A DNA stretch of 64,000 nt from DASZBR01 sp035943935 (GTDB lineage Bacteria > Pseudomonadota > Gammaproteobacteria > DASZBR01), in the NCBI GenBank assembly GCA_035943935.1, contig DASZBR010000022.1:3784-67783 (forward strand), given 5' to 3'. Under the pieces are notes generated by a model. The model was not told where the DNA came from, made no database searches, and worked only from the letters and a program-made list of their open reading frames with translations. Made by a program: the position numbers and the translations under genes. Of this stretch, positions 28,380 to 38,017 are shown piece after piece. Each line of letters begins with the position of its first letter. Positions within the stretch are counted from its first letter, which is position 1.

Positions 28380-28403
28380 ACCCACGCCTTTGCGGGTGTG
28401 GGT
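28380..28403. terminator. Hairpin between convergent clpA and infA
   Basis: A 6-bp stem ACCCAC/GTGGGT extended by G-U and two C-G pairs has a 6-nt loop. It lies between two convergent stop codons and could end both transcripts. U-runs are poor on both sides. Confidence 0.55.
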
Positions 28404-28407
28404 GAAA

Positions 28408-28638
28408 CTATCTATCCCGGTAAATAATTCGACCTTTCGTCAAATCATAGGGCGTCATCTCGCATTTGACTTTATCACCCGTCAAAATACGAATGTAATT
28501 CTTGCGGATTTTGCCTGAAATATGCGCGGTAATAATATGCTTTTGGCCGCTAGGCAATTCAACTTCGACGCGAAACATCGCGTTGGGTAACGTTTCTGTT
28601 ACGACACCGTCGACTTCTATTTGATCTTCTTTAGCCAT
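28408..28638 (-). CDS. infA: Translation initiation factor IF-1
   Basis: IF-1 is a small OB-fold protein that binds the ribosomal A site during initiation. The 76-residue product contains the typical start MAKEDQIEVDG, the core SGQKHIITAHISGKIRKNYIRI (in part), and TPYDLTKGRI(I)YR at the end. The start at 28638 is the conserved Met, with AGGGA upstream; the frame reaches six codons further to 28656. Confidence 0.97.
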   Translation of the reverse strand: MAKEDQIEVDGVVTETLPNAMFRVEVELPSGQKHIITAHISGKIRKNYIRILTGDKVKCEMTPYDLTKGRIIYRDR

Positions 28639-28689
28639 ATTCCCTACAACCCTCATACGTGAAAAGAGCGCTATGATGCCTCAATTTGC

Positions 28690-29502
28690 TTATTCCCACA
28701 ATGGATAGTGCTCAAAGTGGATGGCAGAGGGGAAGAAGAACTTGGCATTCTCAACCAAAGAATCAGAATAATCTGAAAAATAGAAGTGATGCGCAGGGTC
28801 AGCAGAAGTATTCAATAATTGCTCATGTTCCAAAAATCCCTTTACTGCTTTGGCGGTAATATCTGCGGGATCTATAAGCGTAACTTTTTCGCCATAGTAT
28901 TTTTTCATGACAGGCTTTAAAAGCGGGTAGTGTGTGCAACCCAATAATAAAGCATTAATATTTTTAAGTTCTTCATGATTTAAATAAGTTTCTAAAATTT
29001 CAAACAACGCATGATTATCAGCATAACCCTCCTCTATAAGAGGAACTAAGAGGGGAGTGGCTAATGCTTTTAATTCGATATCCAAATTTAATTCGTTTAT
29101 TTTTTTGAGATAAATATTTGAATTGACCGTTTGGCGTGTACCAATTAAGCCAATAATTTGCTTAGCATGATGTTCGCGTAAATGATTGATGGTGGGTTCA
29201 ATGACGTTAATCACCTTAGCTTTACTGGCAACATATTCTTTCGCGAGATCATAGGCTGCAGAAGAGGCTGAATGACAAGCGATAAGAATGACTTTACATT
29301 TTTGTTGTAATAAAACATCACATATTTTTATAGTATAAGCTTGTATTGCAGCAGCGGATTTATCGCCGTAGGGTAAATGCGCGGTATCACCAAAATAAAT
29401 CATTTTTTCATGCGGTAATAATTTATTCACCGCACTCGCAACCGTCAGTCCACCAATGCCCGAGTCAAAGATACCAATAGGTTGTTGTGAAGAAATACTC
29501 AT
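28690..29502 (-). CDS. murI: Glutamate racemase
   Basis: MurI makes D-glutamate for peptidoglycan. The 270-residue protein has GIFDSGIGGLTV at the N-terminus, YFGDTAHLPYG, and the second catalytic Cys in LLGCTHYPLL. The first catalytic Cys is in ACHSAS, where the family usually has ACNTAS; the Cys is kept but the two following residues differ. Its ATG overlaps the trxB stop by 4 nt, so the two are translationally coupled. The likely pathway is peptidoglycan precursor synthesis; an intracellular organism keeping it suggests a real cell wall. Confidence 0.95.
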   Translation of the reverse strand: MSISSQQPIGIFDSGIGGLTVASAVNKLLPHEKMIYFGDTAHLPYGDKSAAAIQAYTIKICDVLLQQKCKVILIACHSASSAAYDLAKEYVASKAKVINVIEPTINHLREHHAKQIIGLIGTRQTVNSNIYLKKINELNLDIELKALATPLLVPLIEEGYADNHALFEILETYLNHEELKNINALLLGCTHYPLLKPVMKKYYGEKVTLIDPADITAKAVKGFLEHEQLLNTSADPAHHFYFSDYSDSLVENAKFFFPSAIHFEHYPLWE

Positions 29503-30434
29503 ACACTTTCATCCAAATATTTTTCAGCATCGAGTGCGGCCATGCATCCAGTACCTGCAGAAGTAACAGCTTGCCTATATACATGATCCGCCACATCGCC
29601 GGCAGCGAATACACCTGGAATGCTAGTAGACGTTGAGTTGCCTTCTAATCCTGTTTTCGTTTTGATATAGCCGTTATTCATCTCTAATTGGCCTTCAAAT
29701 ATTTGTGTATTCGGCTGATGGCCAATGGCTATAAATACACCGTGTAAATCCAGTGTTTTGGTTGAGTTATCCAATTTATTTTTGATGCGTAATTGATTGA
29801 CCCCAGAGGTATCACCCAATACTTCATCGACGGTATTATTCCATAATGTTTCGACATTTTTTTTCTGGTGTAATTTATCTATAAGAATTTTTTCTGCGCG
29901 AAATTTATCCCTGCGATGAACGACATAAACTTTCGACGCAATATTGCTGAGATATAAAGCTTCTTCGACAGCGGTGTTTCCTCCGCCAACAACAGCAACG
30001 TCTTTGTTTTTATAGAAAAAGCCGTCACACGTCGCACAGGCTGAAACGCCTTTGCCCATAAAAGCTTGCTCAGACGGGATATTCAGATATTTTGCCGATG
30101 CGCCTGTCGCAATAATTAATGCATCGCAGGTATAGGTTTCAGAGCCGCCGTGTAATTTAAAGGGCTTTTGTGTTAATTCGACTTTTTCGATATGGTCAAA
30201 AATAATTTGGGTATCAAAACGCTCAGCATGTTTTAACATGCGTGCCATTAAATCCGGTCCTTGCAAACCTTCGACATCACCGGGCCAATTATCGACATCT
30301 GTGGTTGTCATTAATTGTCCACCTTGTGCGATGCCTGTAATTAACACAGGTTTTAAATTTGCGCGTGCAGCATAGACAGCAGCCGTGTATCCTGCAGGTC
30401 CTGAACCCAAAATAATTAAACGGTGATGCGGCAT
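29499..30434 (-). CDS. trxB: Thioredoxin reductase
   Basis: TrxB is an NADPH- and FAD-dependent reductase of thioredoxin. The 311-residue protein shows the FAD site GSGPAGYTAAVYAAR, the redox pair CATC (in SACATCDGFF), the NADPH site VGGGNTAVEEALYL, and the C-terminal FAD motif GVFAAGDVADH. The start at 30434 follows GGAG by 9 nt; the frame continues upstream to 30494 without ribosome sites, past a TATACT-like -10. It heads an operon with murI. Confidence 0.95.
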   Translation of the reverse strand: MPHHRLIILGSGPAGYTAAVYAARANLKPVLITGIAQGGQLMTTTDVDNWPGDVEGLQGPDLMARMLKHAERFDTQIIFDHIEKVELTQKPFKLHGGSETYTCDALIIATGASAKYLNIPSEQAFMGKGVSACATCDGFFYKNKDVAVVGGGNTAVEEALYLSNIASKVYVVHRRDKFRAEKILIDKLHQKKNVETLWNNTVDEVLGDTSGVNQLRIKNKLDNSTKTLDLHGVFIAIGHQPNTQIFEGQLEMNNGYIKTKTGLEGNSTSTSIPGVFAAGDVADHVYRQAVTSAGTGCMAALDAEKYLDESV

Positions 30435-30520
30435 AAGTGTGTACTCCATCGAGAAATAATTTGTGCTAGTATAACCGCTTTCTTTTATCGTCATAGTTGA
30501 AATGGATAGCGAGGGTAGTT

Positions 30521-32872
30521 TTGAGATCTAGGACGCGATATCAGCAGCAACCTATAAAGAATGTAAAAACCGTAAAAAATCGTTGGCGTGAAGGTATGGT
30601 TATCTTAAGTATCGCTGCCATGCTCTTATTATTCGCTGCTCTCTTTACCTACGATCGCTCAGGCGGAAACGCGAGTGGAGCGGTTGGCAGCTTGTTTGCC
30701 AGCGCTATGTTATACATTTTTGGCTATATTGCCTTTCTGTTGCCTCTTTCTATTCCCTATGGTGTCTGGTTAGCCACACATCCCAAGCCGGATGAAGATG
30801 AGGACGAAGAAGAGGTACATCACTCTGACAGTCTGATCTGGCGTGGATTAGGATTTTTCTTAGCCTTAGTGTCCAGTTGTGGTTTAGCCGCGATTCAAGT
30901 CCCTCATCTGGTTAATGAAATTCCTTACAGCGGAGGCGGTGTTTTTGGATCGGCTGTTGCCATGGGATTAGTCGAGACTTTTAGTCTATTGGGAACGACA
31001 GTTTTATTGTTTAGTTTTTTTCTGTGTGGCATGACGTTATTCACGGGCCTTTCTTGGCTCAATGTCGCTGATTTCTTAGGTAAGTGGACACTCAACTTTT
31101 TTGCGCTATTTAAACGCGAAAAATCTGAAGATGAAGAAGAATATGACGATGAAGAAGATAGTGACGAAGAAGAGGATGAAGATGAAGAAAATACATCCAA
31201 AACAGGGAAAAAATCAAAAGGCCCTGCCGTTAAAAAATTACGTCAACCCCAAGATTTCGATTTGCCGACATCATTTACGCGACGCGAACCTATTTTTGTT
31301 GAACAGTTAGAAGACAATCCACGTGCGGCAAAAATAAAAACAACGACACTCAAAACTTACGTTAAACCTATTGTAAGAGCAGGATTACCGTCACTGGATT
31401 TATTGGATTTACCTGAAGTGACACGTGAGCGAAATTATTCACCGCAAGGATTAGAATTAATGTCGCGTGAAGTTGAAGCGCGATTAAAAGATTTTGGTAT
31501 TTTAGTGCAAGTGGTTGCAGCTCATCCGGGCCCTGTCGTCACTCGTTTTGAAATGCAATTAGCGCCCGGAATTAAAGTAAGTAGAATTGTAACTCTCGCT
31601 AAAGATTTGGCACGGTCGCTTTCTGTCATCAGCGTGCGTGTGGTTGAAGTCATTCCGGGTAAATCTGTCGTAGGTTTGGAATTACCTAATCAGCATCGAG
31701 AAATAGTTCGTCTTAGCGAAGTATTAAGTTCGCCGTCTTATCAAGAAGCACGATCACCCGTGAGTTTGGCATTAGGTAAAGATATTGCCGGTCATCCCGT
31801 CGTGGTTGATTTATCAAAAATGCCACACTTATTAGTTGCAGGTACAACCGGATCAGGAAAATCAGTCGGCTTAAATGCGATGTTATTAAGCTTCTTATTT
31901 AAATCATGCCCTGAAGATGTTCGCATGATCATGATTGATCCGAAAATGTTGGAATTATCTATCTATGAAGGCATTCCGCATTTATTAGCGCCGGTTGTGA
32001 CAGACATGAAAGAAGCCGCGAGTGCGTTGCGCTGGTGTGTGTGCGAAATGGATCGACGTTATCGACAGATGTCAGCGCTGGGTGTGCGAAACCTTGCGGG
32101 CTACAACGCAAAAATAGCGGAAGCCCAAGCCGCAAAAGAACCTTTAGTGGATCCCTTGTGGCGTCCAACACCGGATGGTCCTGCCGAAGCACCGAAATTA
32201 CAAAAATTACCTTATATAGTAGTCGTGGTGGATGAGTTTGCTGATTTATTTATGGTTGTCGGTAAAAAGATTGAAGAGCTCATTGCGCGTATTGCACAAA
32301 AAGCACGTGCCGCAGGTATTCACCTCATTTTAGCAACACAACGTCCATCCGTAGATGTTATTACCGGATTAATTAAAGCCAATATTCCTACGCGTATTGC
32401 ATTTCAAGTTTCATCACGAATAGATTCTCGAACCATATTAGATCAACAAGGTGCAGAACAGTTGTTAGGACATGGAGATATGTTGTATTTAGCACCGGGT
32501 ACGGGTGTGCCGGTTCGTGTGCACGGTGCGTATGTTGCCGATGATGAAGTGCATAAAGTCGTTGAAGATTGGAAGACACGCGGAACACCGGAATATATTG
32601 AAGGATTATTCGATGACGGTATCGATGATGAAGACGGTGAGGGTGGCGAAGAGGGTGATGATGAAAACGCCGAGAGCGATCCGTTATACGACGAAGCCGT
32701 TAAAATTGTAGTCGAAACACGCCGTGCTTCGATCTCAGGTGTACAACGACGTTTGAAAATTGGCTACAACCGTGCCGCGCGAATATTAGAAGCTATGGAA
32801 GATGCTGGCATTGTGAGCCCCATGGAATCCAACGGACAACGTGAAATTTTAGTGCCTGAAGGACAAGAGTAA
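30521..32872 (+). CDS. ftsK: DNA translocase FtsK
   Basis: FtsK anchors at the division septum and pumps chromosome ends to the dif site. The 783-residue protein has four N-terminal membrane helices (to about residue 195), very acidic Asp/Glu linkers, the motor with Walker A GTTGSGKSVGLN and Walker B VVVDEFADL, and a C-terminal gamma winged helix (RRASISGVQRRLKIGYNRAARI) that reads KOPS sites. I take the TTG at 30521 as start because GAGGG lies 5 nt before it; a TTG at 30497 is an alternative that adds eight residues. It is divergent from trxB and followed by the cyclase gene after 3 nt. Confidence 0.95.
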   Translation: MRSRTRYQQQPIKNVKTVKNRWREGMVILSIAAMLLLFAALFTYDRSGGNASGAVGSLFASAMLYIFGYIAFLLPLSIPYGVWLATHPKPDEDEDEEEVHHSDSLIWRGLGFFLALVSSCGLAAIQVPHLVNEIPYSGGGVFGSAVAMGLVETFSLLGTTVLLFSFFLCGMTLFTGLSWLNVADFLGKWTLNFFALFKREKSEDEEEYDDEEDSDEEEDEDEENTSKTGKKSKGPAVKKLRQPQDFDLPTSFTRREPIFVEQLEDNPRAAKIKTTTLKTYVKPIVRAGLPSLDLLDLPEVTRERNYSPQGLELMSREVEARLKDFGILVQVVAAHPGPVVTRFEMQLAPGIKVSRIVTLAKDLARSLSVISVRVVEVIPGKSVVGLELPNQHREIVRLSEVLSSPSYQEARSPVSLALGKDIAGHPVVVDLSKMPHLLVAGTTGSGKSVGLNAMLLSFLFKSCPEDVRMIMIDPKMLELSIYEGIPHLLAPVVTDMKEAASALRWCVCEMDRRYRQMSALGVRNLAGYNAKIAEAQAAKEPLVDPLWRPTPDGPAEAPKLQKLPYIVVVVDEFADLFMVVGKKIEELIARIAQKARAAGIHLILATQRPSVDVITGLIKANIPTRIAFQVSSRIDSRTILDQQGAEQLLGHGDMLYLAPGTGVPVRVHGAYVADDEVHKVVEDWKTRGTPEYIEGLFDDGIDDEDGEGGEEGDDENAESDPLYDEAVKIVVETRRASISGVQRRLKIGYNRAARILEAMEDAGIVSPMESNGQREILVPEGQE

Positions 32873-32875
32873 TTC

Positions 32876-35020
32876 ATGCGACGTTTGCTGTTTGGCAGGA
32901 AAGGCACTGAAATTGTTTTTAGTTTAATTATTACCTTTGTTTTTGCCTGGCTATCTATTTCTCCGCCTAAAATTTTTGAATCTGTGTTGGGGCGGCTTGA
33001 AGATCTGGTTTACGATGTTCGTTTAAATGCTTCTTTACCTGCGCGTGCCGTTCCCAAAAATCCCATTGTTGTCATCGATATTGATGAAAAATCCGTGCGT
33101 GAAATCGGACGATGGCCGTGGTCTCGGGATAAATTAGCCCAACTCGTTGAGAAATTGTATGCGCAAGGCGCGACTGTGATCGCGTTCGATATGCTCTTTT
33201 CTGAACCAGAAGGAAATCAAACCTGTGGAGTAGGGACTAATCAAGACACGGTTTTTCAAAAAGTTCTCGAAGAGGGTAAGGGCAAAGTTGTCTTAGGCTC
33301 GTTTTTATCTAATGAACATGAGATTTCAATTGGTCAATTACCCAAGCCTGCCGTTGAATTAGCGCCGCTGAATTTAACGAATATCGTCTTGCCGAAAATG
33401 CAAAGTTATATTAGCAATATTCCTCAATTTCAAAATGCGGTAGATAACGGTGGTGTGTTGTCCATCATTCCTGACAGTGACGGAATTTTACGGCGCTATT
33501 CTTTATTACAGCGCTATGGTGATAATTTATATCCCTCGTTGGCATTAGAAGCTGTCAAACTTTATTTACTGGAAAAAAATGTTTCTATTACCGTTGATAC
33601 TATTAATAATGAAAAGCTGTTGAGCAGTATTAGGTTAGGGAATATGACTATTTTGACGGATCCGATTGGACGTGTGTATGTGCCCTACATTGGTCCCGCA
33701 CGATCGTTTACGTATTATTCTGCCAGCGATGTGATGAATGATCGATTGCCGCCCAATACTTTACAAAATACTTTAGTATTTGTAGGGACTTCTGCAGTAG
33801 GTTTAGGCGATGTGCGTGCAACGCCAGTCGGCAGTGTTTATCCCGGTGTAGAAATTCATGCCAGTGTGGCAGAAGGATTGTTTGCGAATCATTTTCCGTA
33901 TATTCCGGCGTGGGAACCGGGTGCAGAATTAGTATTGATTTTAGTGCTGGGTATTGTGTTGACTATTTTATTTTCCCTCGCAGGACCTTTATGGATTGGT
34001 ACAACGACACTGGTGATGTTGGTTGGGTTATACGCAGGATTTGCACGTTTATGGTCAATGGACGATATTATTTTGCCGCTGATGCTGCCGTCTTTATTAG
34101 TGATTTTTTTAGCGGTATTTAATATTGCTTACCGAGTTTTTGTGGAAAGTCGCCGTCGTTCAGAATTAAAGCATGTGTTTGAACAATATGTTCCCGTGGG
34201 ACGTGTGGATGAGATTTTAAAAGATCCGGAAGCCGCTGATGCGTTTGAAGGTGAACGTAAAATGATGTCGGTATTATTTATGGATATTCGTAATTTCACG
34301 ACGATTTCTGAAAAATTGAATATTGTTGAACTCAAAAAATTATTAAACTTTTTCTTGACTGAAATGACAACCGTGATTTTTAAAAATGGCGGAACGATCG
34401 ATAAATATGTCGGCGACATGATCATGGCATTTTGGGGTGCGCCGTTGTCCGATGAAGAACATGCGAAGCACGCGATTCGTGCTGGTATGGAAATGTTAAC
34501 GACGACACAAAATATACAAGATAAATTAATTGCGATGGGACTGCCGCATATTTTTATTGGTATTGGAATTAATACGGGAATGATGGATGTGGGTGATATG
34601 GGCTCGACGTATCGTCGTGCGTATACCGTGTTAGGTGATGCGGTGAATTTGGCTTCCCGTCTAGAGTCCCTTACAAAGTATTATGGCGTTGGCATGTTGG
34701 TGGGTGAAAATACGGTGGCGAATCAGGCAGGATTTACCTTTAGATTAATTGATAAAGTCAAAGTGAAGGGTAGGCATGAAACGGTTTCTGTGTATGAGCC
34801 AGTGACAAAAGAAATGAAACCGGAATTAGAGTTGTACCAAAAAGCGCAGGATTATTATTTTGCGAAGAAATGGGAAGACGCGAAGAAACTATTTTCAGAG
34901 CTGACCAAGACTTTTCCCGAAGTGAAATTATATAAATTATATTTAACCCGCGTATTGGATTTCGAAAAATCTCCGCCGCCTGAAGAGTGGGATGGATCGT
35001 GGGAGCATTCGGAGAAGTGA
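32876..35020 (+). CDS. CHASE2 sensor class III adenylate/guanylate cyclase
   Basis: This is a 714-residue membrane signalling enzyme. It has one N-terminal membrane helix, a periplasmic CHASE2 sensor (about residues 40-340, with NPIVVIDIDEKS and RWPWSRD), three membrane helices (about 345-420) and a class III cyclase domain. FMDIRNFTT and KYVGDMIMAFWG carry the two metal-binding Asp residues; VLGDAVNLASRLE contains the transition-state Asn and Arg. The Thr before VLGD suggests class IIIb, usually adenylate cyclase. A helical tail follows. It is likely in an operon with ftsK. The signal sensed is unknown. Confidence 0.9.
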   Translation: MRRLLFGRKGTEIVFSLIITFVFAWLSISPPKIFESVLGRLEDLVYDVRLNASLPARAVPKNPIVVIDIDEKSVREIGRWPWSRDKLAQLVEKLYAQGATVIAFDMLFSEPEGNQTCGVGTNQDTVFQKVLEEGKGKVVLGSFLSNEHEISIGQLPKPAVELAPLNLTNIVLPKMQSYISNIPQFQNAVDNGGVLSIIPDSDGILRRYSLLQRYGDNLYPSLALEAVKLYLLEKNVSITVDTINNEKLLSSIRLGNMTILTDPIGRVYVPYIGPARSFTYYSASDVMNDRLPPNTLQNTLVFVGTSAVGLGDVRATPVGSVYPGVEIHASVAEGLFANHFPYIPAWEPGAELVLILVLGIVLTILFSLAGPLWIGTTTLVMLVGLYAGFARLWSMDDIILPLMLPSLLVIFLAVFNIAYRVFVESRRRSELKHVFEQYVPVGRVDEILKDPEAADAFEGERKMMSVLFMDIRNFTTISEKLNIVELKKLLNFFLTEMTTVIFKNGGTIDKYVGDMIMAFWGAPLSDEEHAKHAIRAGMEMLTTTQNIQDKLIAMGLPHIFIGIGINTGMMDVGDMGSTYRRAYTVLGDAVNLASRLESLTKYYGVGMLVGENTVANQAGFTFRLIDKVKVKGRHETVSVYEPVTKEMKPELELYQKAQDYYFAKKWEDAKKLFSELTKTFPEVKLYKLYLTRVLDFEKSPPPEEWDGSWEHSEK

Positions 35021-35048
35021 CCTTATGACGTTGTTGAATAATTCACCC

Positions 35049-35083
35049 GTAGCCCGGATTTCGCTCCGCTCTATCCGGGCTAC
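35049..35083. repeat. REP-like palindrome between convergent genes
   Basis: GTAGCCCGGAT and ATCCGGGCTAC form a perfect 11-bp stem around a 13-nt loop. This GTAGCCCGGAT...ATCCGGGCTAC form recurs as a dispersed palindrome in many proteobacteria. Here it lies 28 nt after one stop and 23 nt before another, and may terminate both transcripts. Confidence 0.85.
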
Positions 35084-35106
35084 AAAAGATGCAGCGTGGG
35101 TGAGGT

Positions 35107-36423
35107 TTAATCTTTATCCAACACTACAAACAACGCGCCATTTCCGCGCGCAACATTTAAAAGTAGTGATTTTGAACTATCTTTAGACGCTATTTCTTGC
35201 AACTCATGAATACTTTTTACGGGTGTTTGAGCCGCAGACATAATGACATCGCCCGGTAGTAATCCTGCGCGCCATGCAGCACTACTTTTTGAGATAAAGG
35301 TAATTTGAACACCAATTACGTGTCCTTGTGCTGGAGTTTGTGCGTCAAAATCACGGAATGCTAGTCCAAACAAAAACGGATTTTCGGTTTGAGCTGTTTT
35401 CATATAAACATCGGGATCTGCGGTTACAACATTCACTGCAATTTTTTTGCCTTTACGTAATACTTCCATATCAATTTTTGCACCAACGCGTAATAAACCA
35501 ACACTGTTACGAACTGCAGACGCGGTTTCCATCGGTTCACCATTCACGGTTTCGATAATATCGCCGGGAAGTAATCCTGCTTTTTGCGCGGGTGAATTGG
35601 GGGAAAGTTGAGTAATGACTGCACCCTTAATTCCGGTTTCATCAAAACCTGTGGCGAGATCCGGTGTTAAATCTTGAACAATCACACCCATCAGTCCACG
35701 TTTGACAGAACCGTATTCAACCAGCTGTGTCATGATGGTTTTTGCCATATTAATAGGAATCGCAAAACCAATCCCAATATTTCCGCCTTCAGGTGTTAAA
35801 ATCGCCGTATTGATTCCAACCAATTCGCCTTTCAGATCGACCAGCGCGCCGCCTGAATTTCCGGGATTAATTGACGCATCCGTTTGAATGAAGTCTTCTA
35901 GACCTTGTGGGCCTTCAATTCCTAGGCTTCCGCGTTGAAGAGCGCTGACAATTCCCGATGTGACGGTTTGATTTAAACCAAAAGGATTGCCAATGGCGGC
36001 CACAAAATCACCGACTTGTAATGAGTCTGAGTTACCCATGGGCATAGCCGTTAATTTTTCTGCAGGAATTTGGAGTACGGCGATATCGGTGTTGGGATCG
36101 GTTCCGATCAATTTTGCTTTGAAATTTCGACCGTCACTTAAGGTGACCGTGATCGTTTTGGCTTTTTCAATGACGTGATTATTCGTGATAACATAACCTT
36201 TTGAGGCATCAACAATAACACCCGAACCTAAGCTTGCAAATTCTCGCGTTGCGCCTGCGGGCATATTCGGAACCGCCATTTCACCTTGAGCAGCAATATT
36301 CACAACAGATGGCGTGATTTTTTTGAGCATGGGGGCGATGCTGTTTCCTGTTGTGGGGAGAGAAGAGGCGAAAGCGCATGCCGAAAAAAATAACCCTAAC
36401 AGAATAGTTAAAAAACGTTTCAT
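35107..36423 (-). CDS. degP: Periplasmic serine endoprotease DegP/HtrA (Do family)
   Basis: DegP is a periplasmic protease and chaperone for misfolded envelope proteins. The 438-residue protein has a signal peptide (KRFLTILLGLFFSACAFA), a trypsin-like domain with triad His in TNNHVIEKA, Asp in PNTDIAVLQI and Ser in GNSGGAL, and two PDZ domains (about residues 240-330 and 350-435). The start at 36423 is the Met before the basic n-region of the signal peptide, with AAGGA upstream. It is divergent from udg with only 32 bp between the starts. Confidence 0.96.
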   Translation of the reverse strand: MKRFLTILLGLFFSACAFASSLPTTGNSIAPMLKKITPSVVNIAAQGEMAVPNMPAGATREFASLGSGVIVDASKGYVITNNHVIEKAKTITVTLSDGRNFKAKLIGTDPNTDIAVLQIPAEKLTAMPMGNSDSLQVGDFVAAIGNPFGLNQTVTSGIVSALQRGSLGIEGPQGLEDFIQTDASINPGNSGGALVDLKGELVGINTAILTPEGGNIGIGFAIPINMAKTIMTQLVEYGSVKRGLMGVIVQDLTPDLATGFDETGIKGAVITQLSPNSPAQKAGLLPGDIIETVNGEPMETASAVRNSVGLLRVGAKIDMEVLRKGKKIAVNVVTADPDVYMKTAQTENPFLFGLAFRDFDAQTPAQGHVIGVQITFISKSSAAWRAGLLPGDVIMSAAQTPVKSIHELQEIASKDSSKSLLLNVARGNGALFVVLDKD

Positions 36424-36455
36424 TACCCATTTCCTTGTTTGAGCCATAGAGCAAA

Positions 36456-37076
36456 ATGACAGACCAAAATGCTTATCTTGAGTTGCTAGATATTATCCGT
36501 TGGGACAGTAAAAATCCACCGGAAATTGAACCATTTGAAGAATTTGAAAAAATAGAACACTGTGTAAAAAATTGTACGAAGTGTGATTTGCATAAGACAC
36601 GCACTCAAACTGTTTTTGGCACAGGTAACCGACAAGCGCGCGTCATGTTTATTGGTGAAGCACCGGGTGCTGAAGAAGACAAACAAGGCAAGCCGTTTGT
36701 GGGTCGGGCAGGACAATTATTAACGCAGATGCTCAGAGCGGTCGGATTTTCTCGCGATGATGTATTTATTGCCAATATTTTAAAATGCCGTCCGCCGAAT
36801 AATCGCGATCCCCAAGCGGATGAAGTTGAGCAATGCACGCCGTATCTCAAAGAGCAAATAGAATTAATTAAACCTGATGTATTAGTCGCGTTAGGCAGAA
36901 TTGCCTCGCATTTCTTATTAAATACGACAACCTCTTTATCTAAATTACGGGGTCAAGTCTTTAAGTTTAACAACACGCCATTATTAGTGACGTATCACCC
37001 AGCCTATTTATTACGTACGCCAGCAGATAAAGCAAAAGCCTATGAAGATTTGAAAAAAATACAGGAGTTTTTATGA
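36456..37076 (+). CDS. udg: Uracil-DNA glycosylase, family 4 (iron-sulfur)
   Basis: The enzyme removes uracil from DNA. The 206-residue protein has GEAPGAEEDKQGKPFVGRAG with the family-4 motif, and the four Cys of the 4Fe-4S cluster: NCTKC near residue 30, and KCRPP plus QC near 105-125. The HP-x-x motif is YHPAYLLR. The start at 36456 is the only suitable ATG. Its last codons overlap the next gene by 4 nt (ATGA), showing an operon. Confidence 0.95.
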   Translation: MTDQNAYLELLDIIRWDSKNPPEIEPFEEFEKIEHCVKNCTKCDLHKTRTQTVFGTGNRQARVMFIGEAPGAEEDKQGKPFVGRAGQLLTQMLRAVGFSRDDVFIANILKCRPPNNRDPQADEVEQCTPYLKEQIELIKPDVLVALGRIASHFLLNTTTSLSKLRGQVFKFNNTPLLVTYHPAYLLRTPADKAKAYEDLKKIQEFL

Positions 37077-38017
37077 GAGAAAGTTTATTTGATCCTATTG
37101 AGCCTATTCACTCAGGCTATTTAAAAGTCGATTCTATCCACGAAATTTATTGGGAAGAATGTGGTAATCCTAAAGGTATACCTGTCGTTTTTTTACATGG
37201 CGGACCGGGGGCGGGTTGTACACCGGATCACCGGCGACTTTTTGATCCCAGTTATTACAGAATTATTTTATTTGATCAACGCGGAGCGGGACGTTCAAAA
37301 CCCTTTGCTGAATTAAAAAATAATACGCCCAACGATTTAGTCGAGGATATTGAAAAATTACGATTATTTTTGAAAATTAAACAATGGTTAGTGTTTGGCG
37401 GGTCATGGGGAAGTACCCTTGCTATTTATTACGGCGAACAACATCCGAAAAGCTGTTTGGGGTTTGTGTTGCGCGGCATATTTTTAATGCGTTCCCATGA
37501 GATTGATTGGTTTTTTCATGGTATTCGCACTTTTTTACCTGAAGTCTGGGACGCTTTCTCAGGCTATATTCCTGAAAATAAAAGAGATAATTTACTTAAA
37601 GCCTATTTTGAATTACTGACAAATCCTGATCCGAAGATTCATATGCCTGCCGCAAAATTATTCAGTAAAACCGAAGGCGAAATGTCGACGTTATTACCCA
37701 ACCCTAAATTGGTTGAGGGGTATCAAGACGATCATATTGCCTTAGGATTGGCGCGCATAGAAGCTGATTATATGATGCATCATGCTAAGCCGTTGGGTGA
37801 TAATTTATTAAAAGACATTCATAAAATAAATCATTTACCGTGTTTTATTATTCAGGGCAGATATGATCTCTGTTGTCCACCGGTCTCTGCGTATGAATTA
37901 TCTCAGGCGTGGCCGAAAGCGAAATTAATTATGGTGCCTGATGCAGGACATTCTGCGAGTGAACCGTCCATCTCAAAACAACTGATTTTAGCCACGGAGG
38001 CGTTTAAATTATGGTAA
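37073..38017 (+). CDS. pip: Proline iminopeptidase (alpha/beta hydrolase)
   Basis: The enzyme cleaves N-terminal proline from peptides. The 314-residue protein shows the oxyanion strand HGGPGAGC, FDQRGAGRSKP, the nucleophile elbow GGSWGSTLA, the acid in QGRYDLCCP, and the catalytic His in PDAGHSASEP. These are the signature residues of the S33 family. It overlaps udg upstream (ATGA) and the phosphohexomutase start downstream by 7 nt, so it is translationally coupled on both sides. Confidence 0.93.
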   Translation: MRESLFDPIEPIHSGYLKVDSIHEIYWEECGNPKGIPVVFLHGGPGAGCTPDHRRLFDPSYYRIILFDQRGAGRSKPFAELKNNTPNDLVEDIEKLRLFLKIKQWLVFGGSWGSTLAIYYGEQHPKSCLGFVLRGIFLMRSHEIDWFFHGIRTFLPEVWDAFSGYIPENKRDNLLKAYFELLTNPDPKIHMPAAKLFSKTEGEMSTLLPNPKLVEGYQDDHIALGLARIEADYMMHHAKPLGDNLLKDIHKINHLPCFIIQGRYDLCCPPVSAYELSQAWPKAKLIMVPDAGHSASEPSISKQLILATEAFKLW

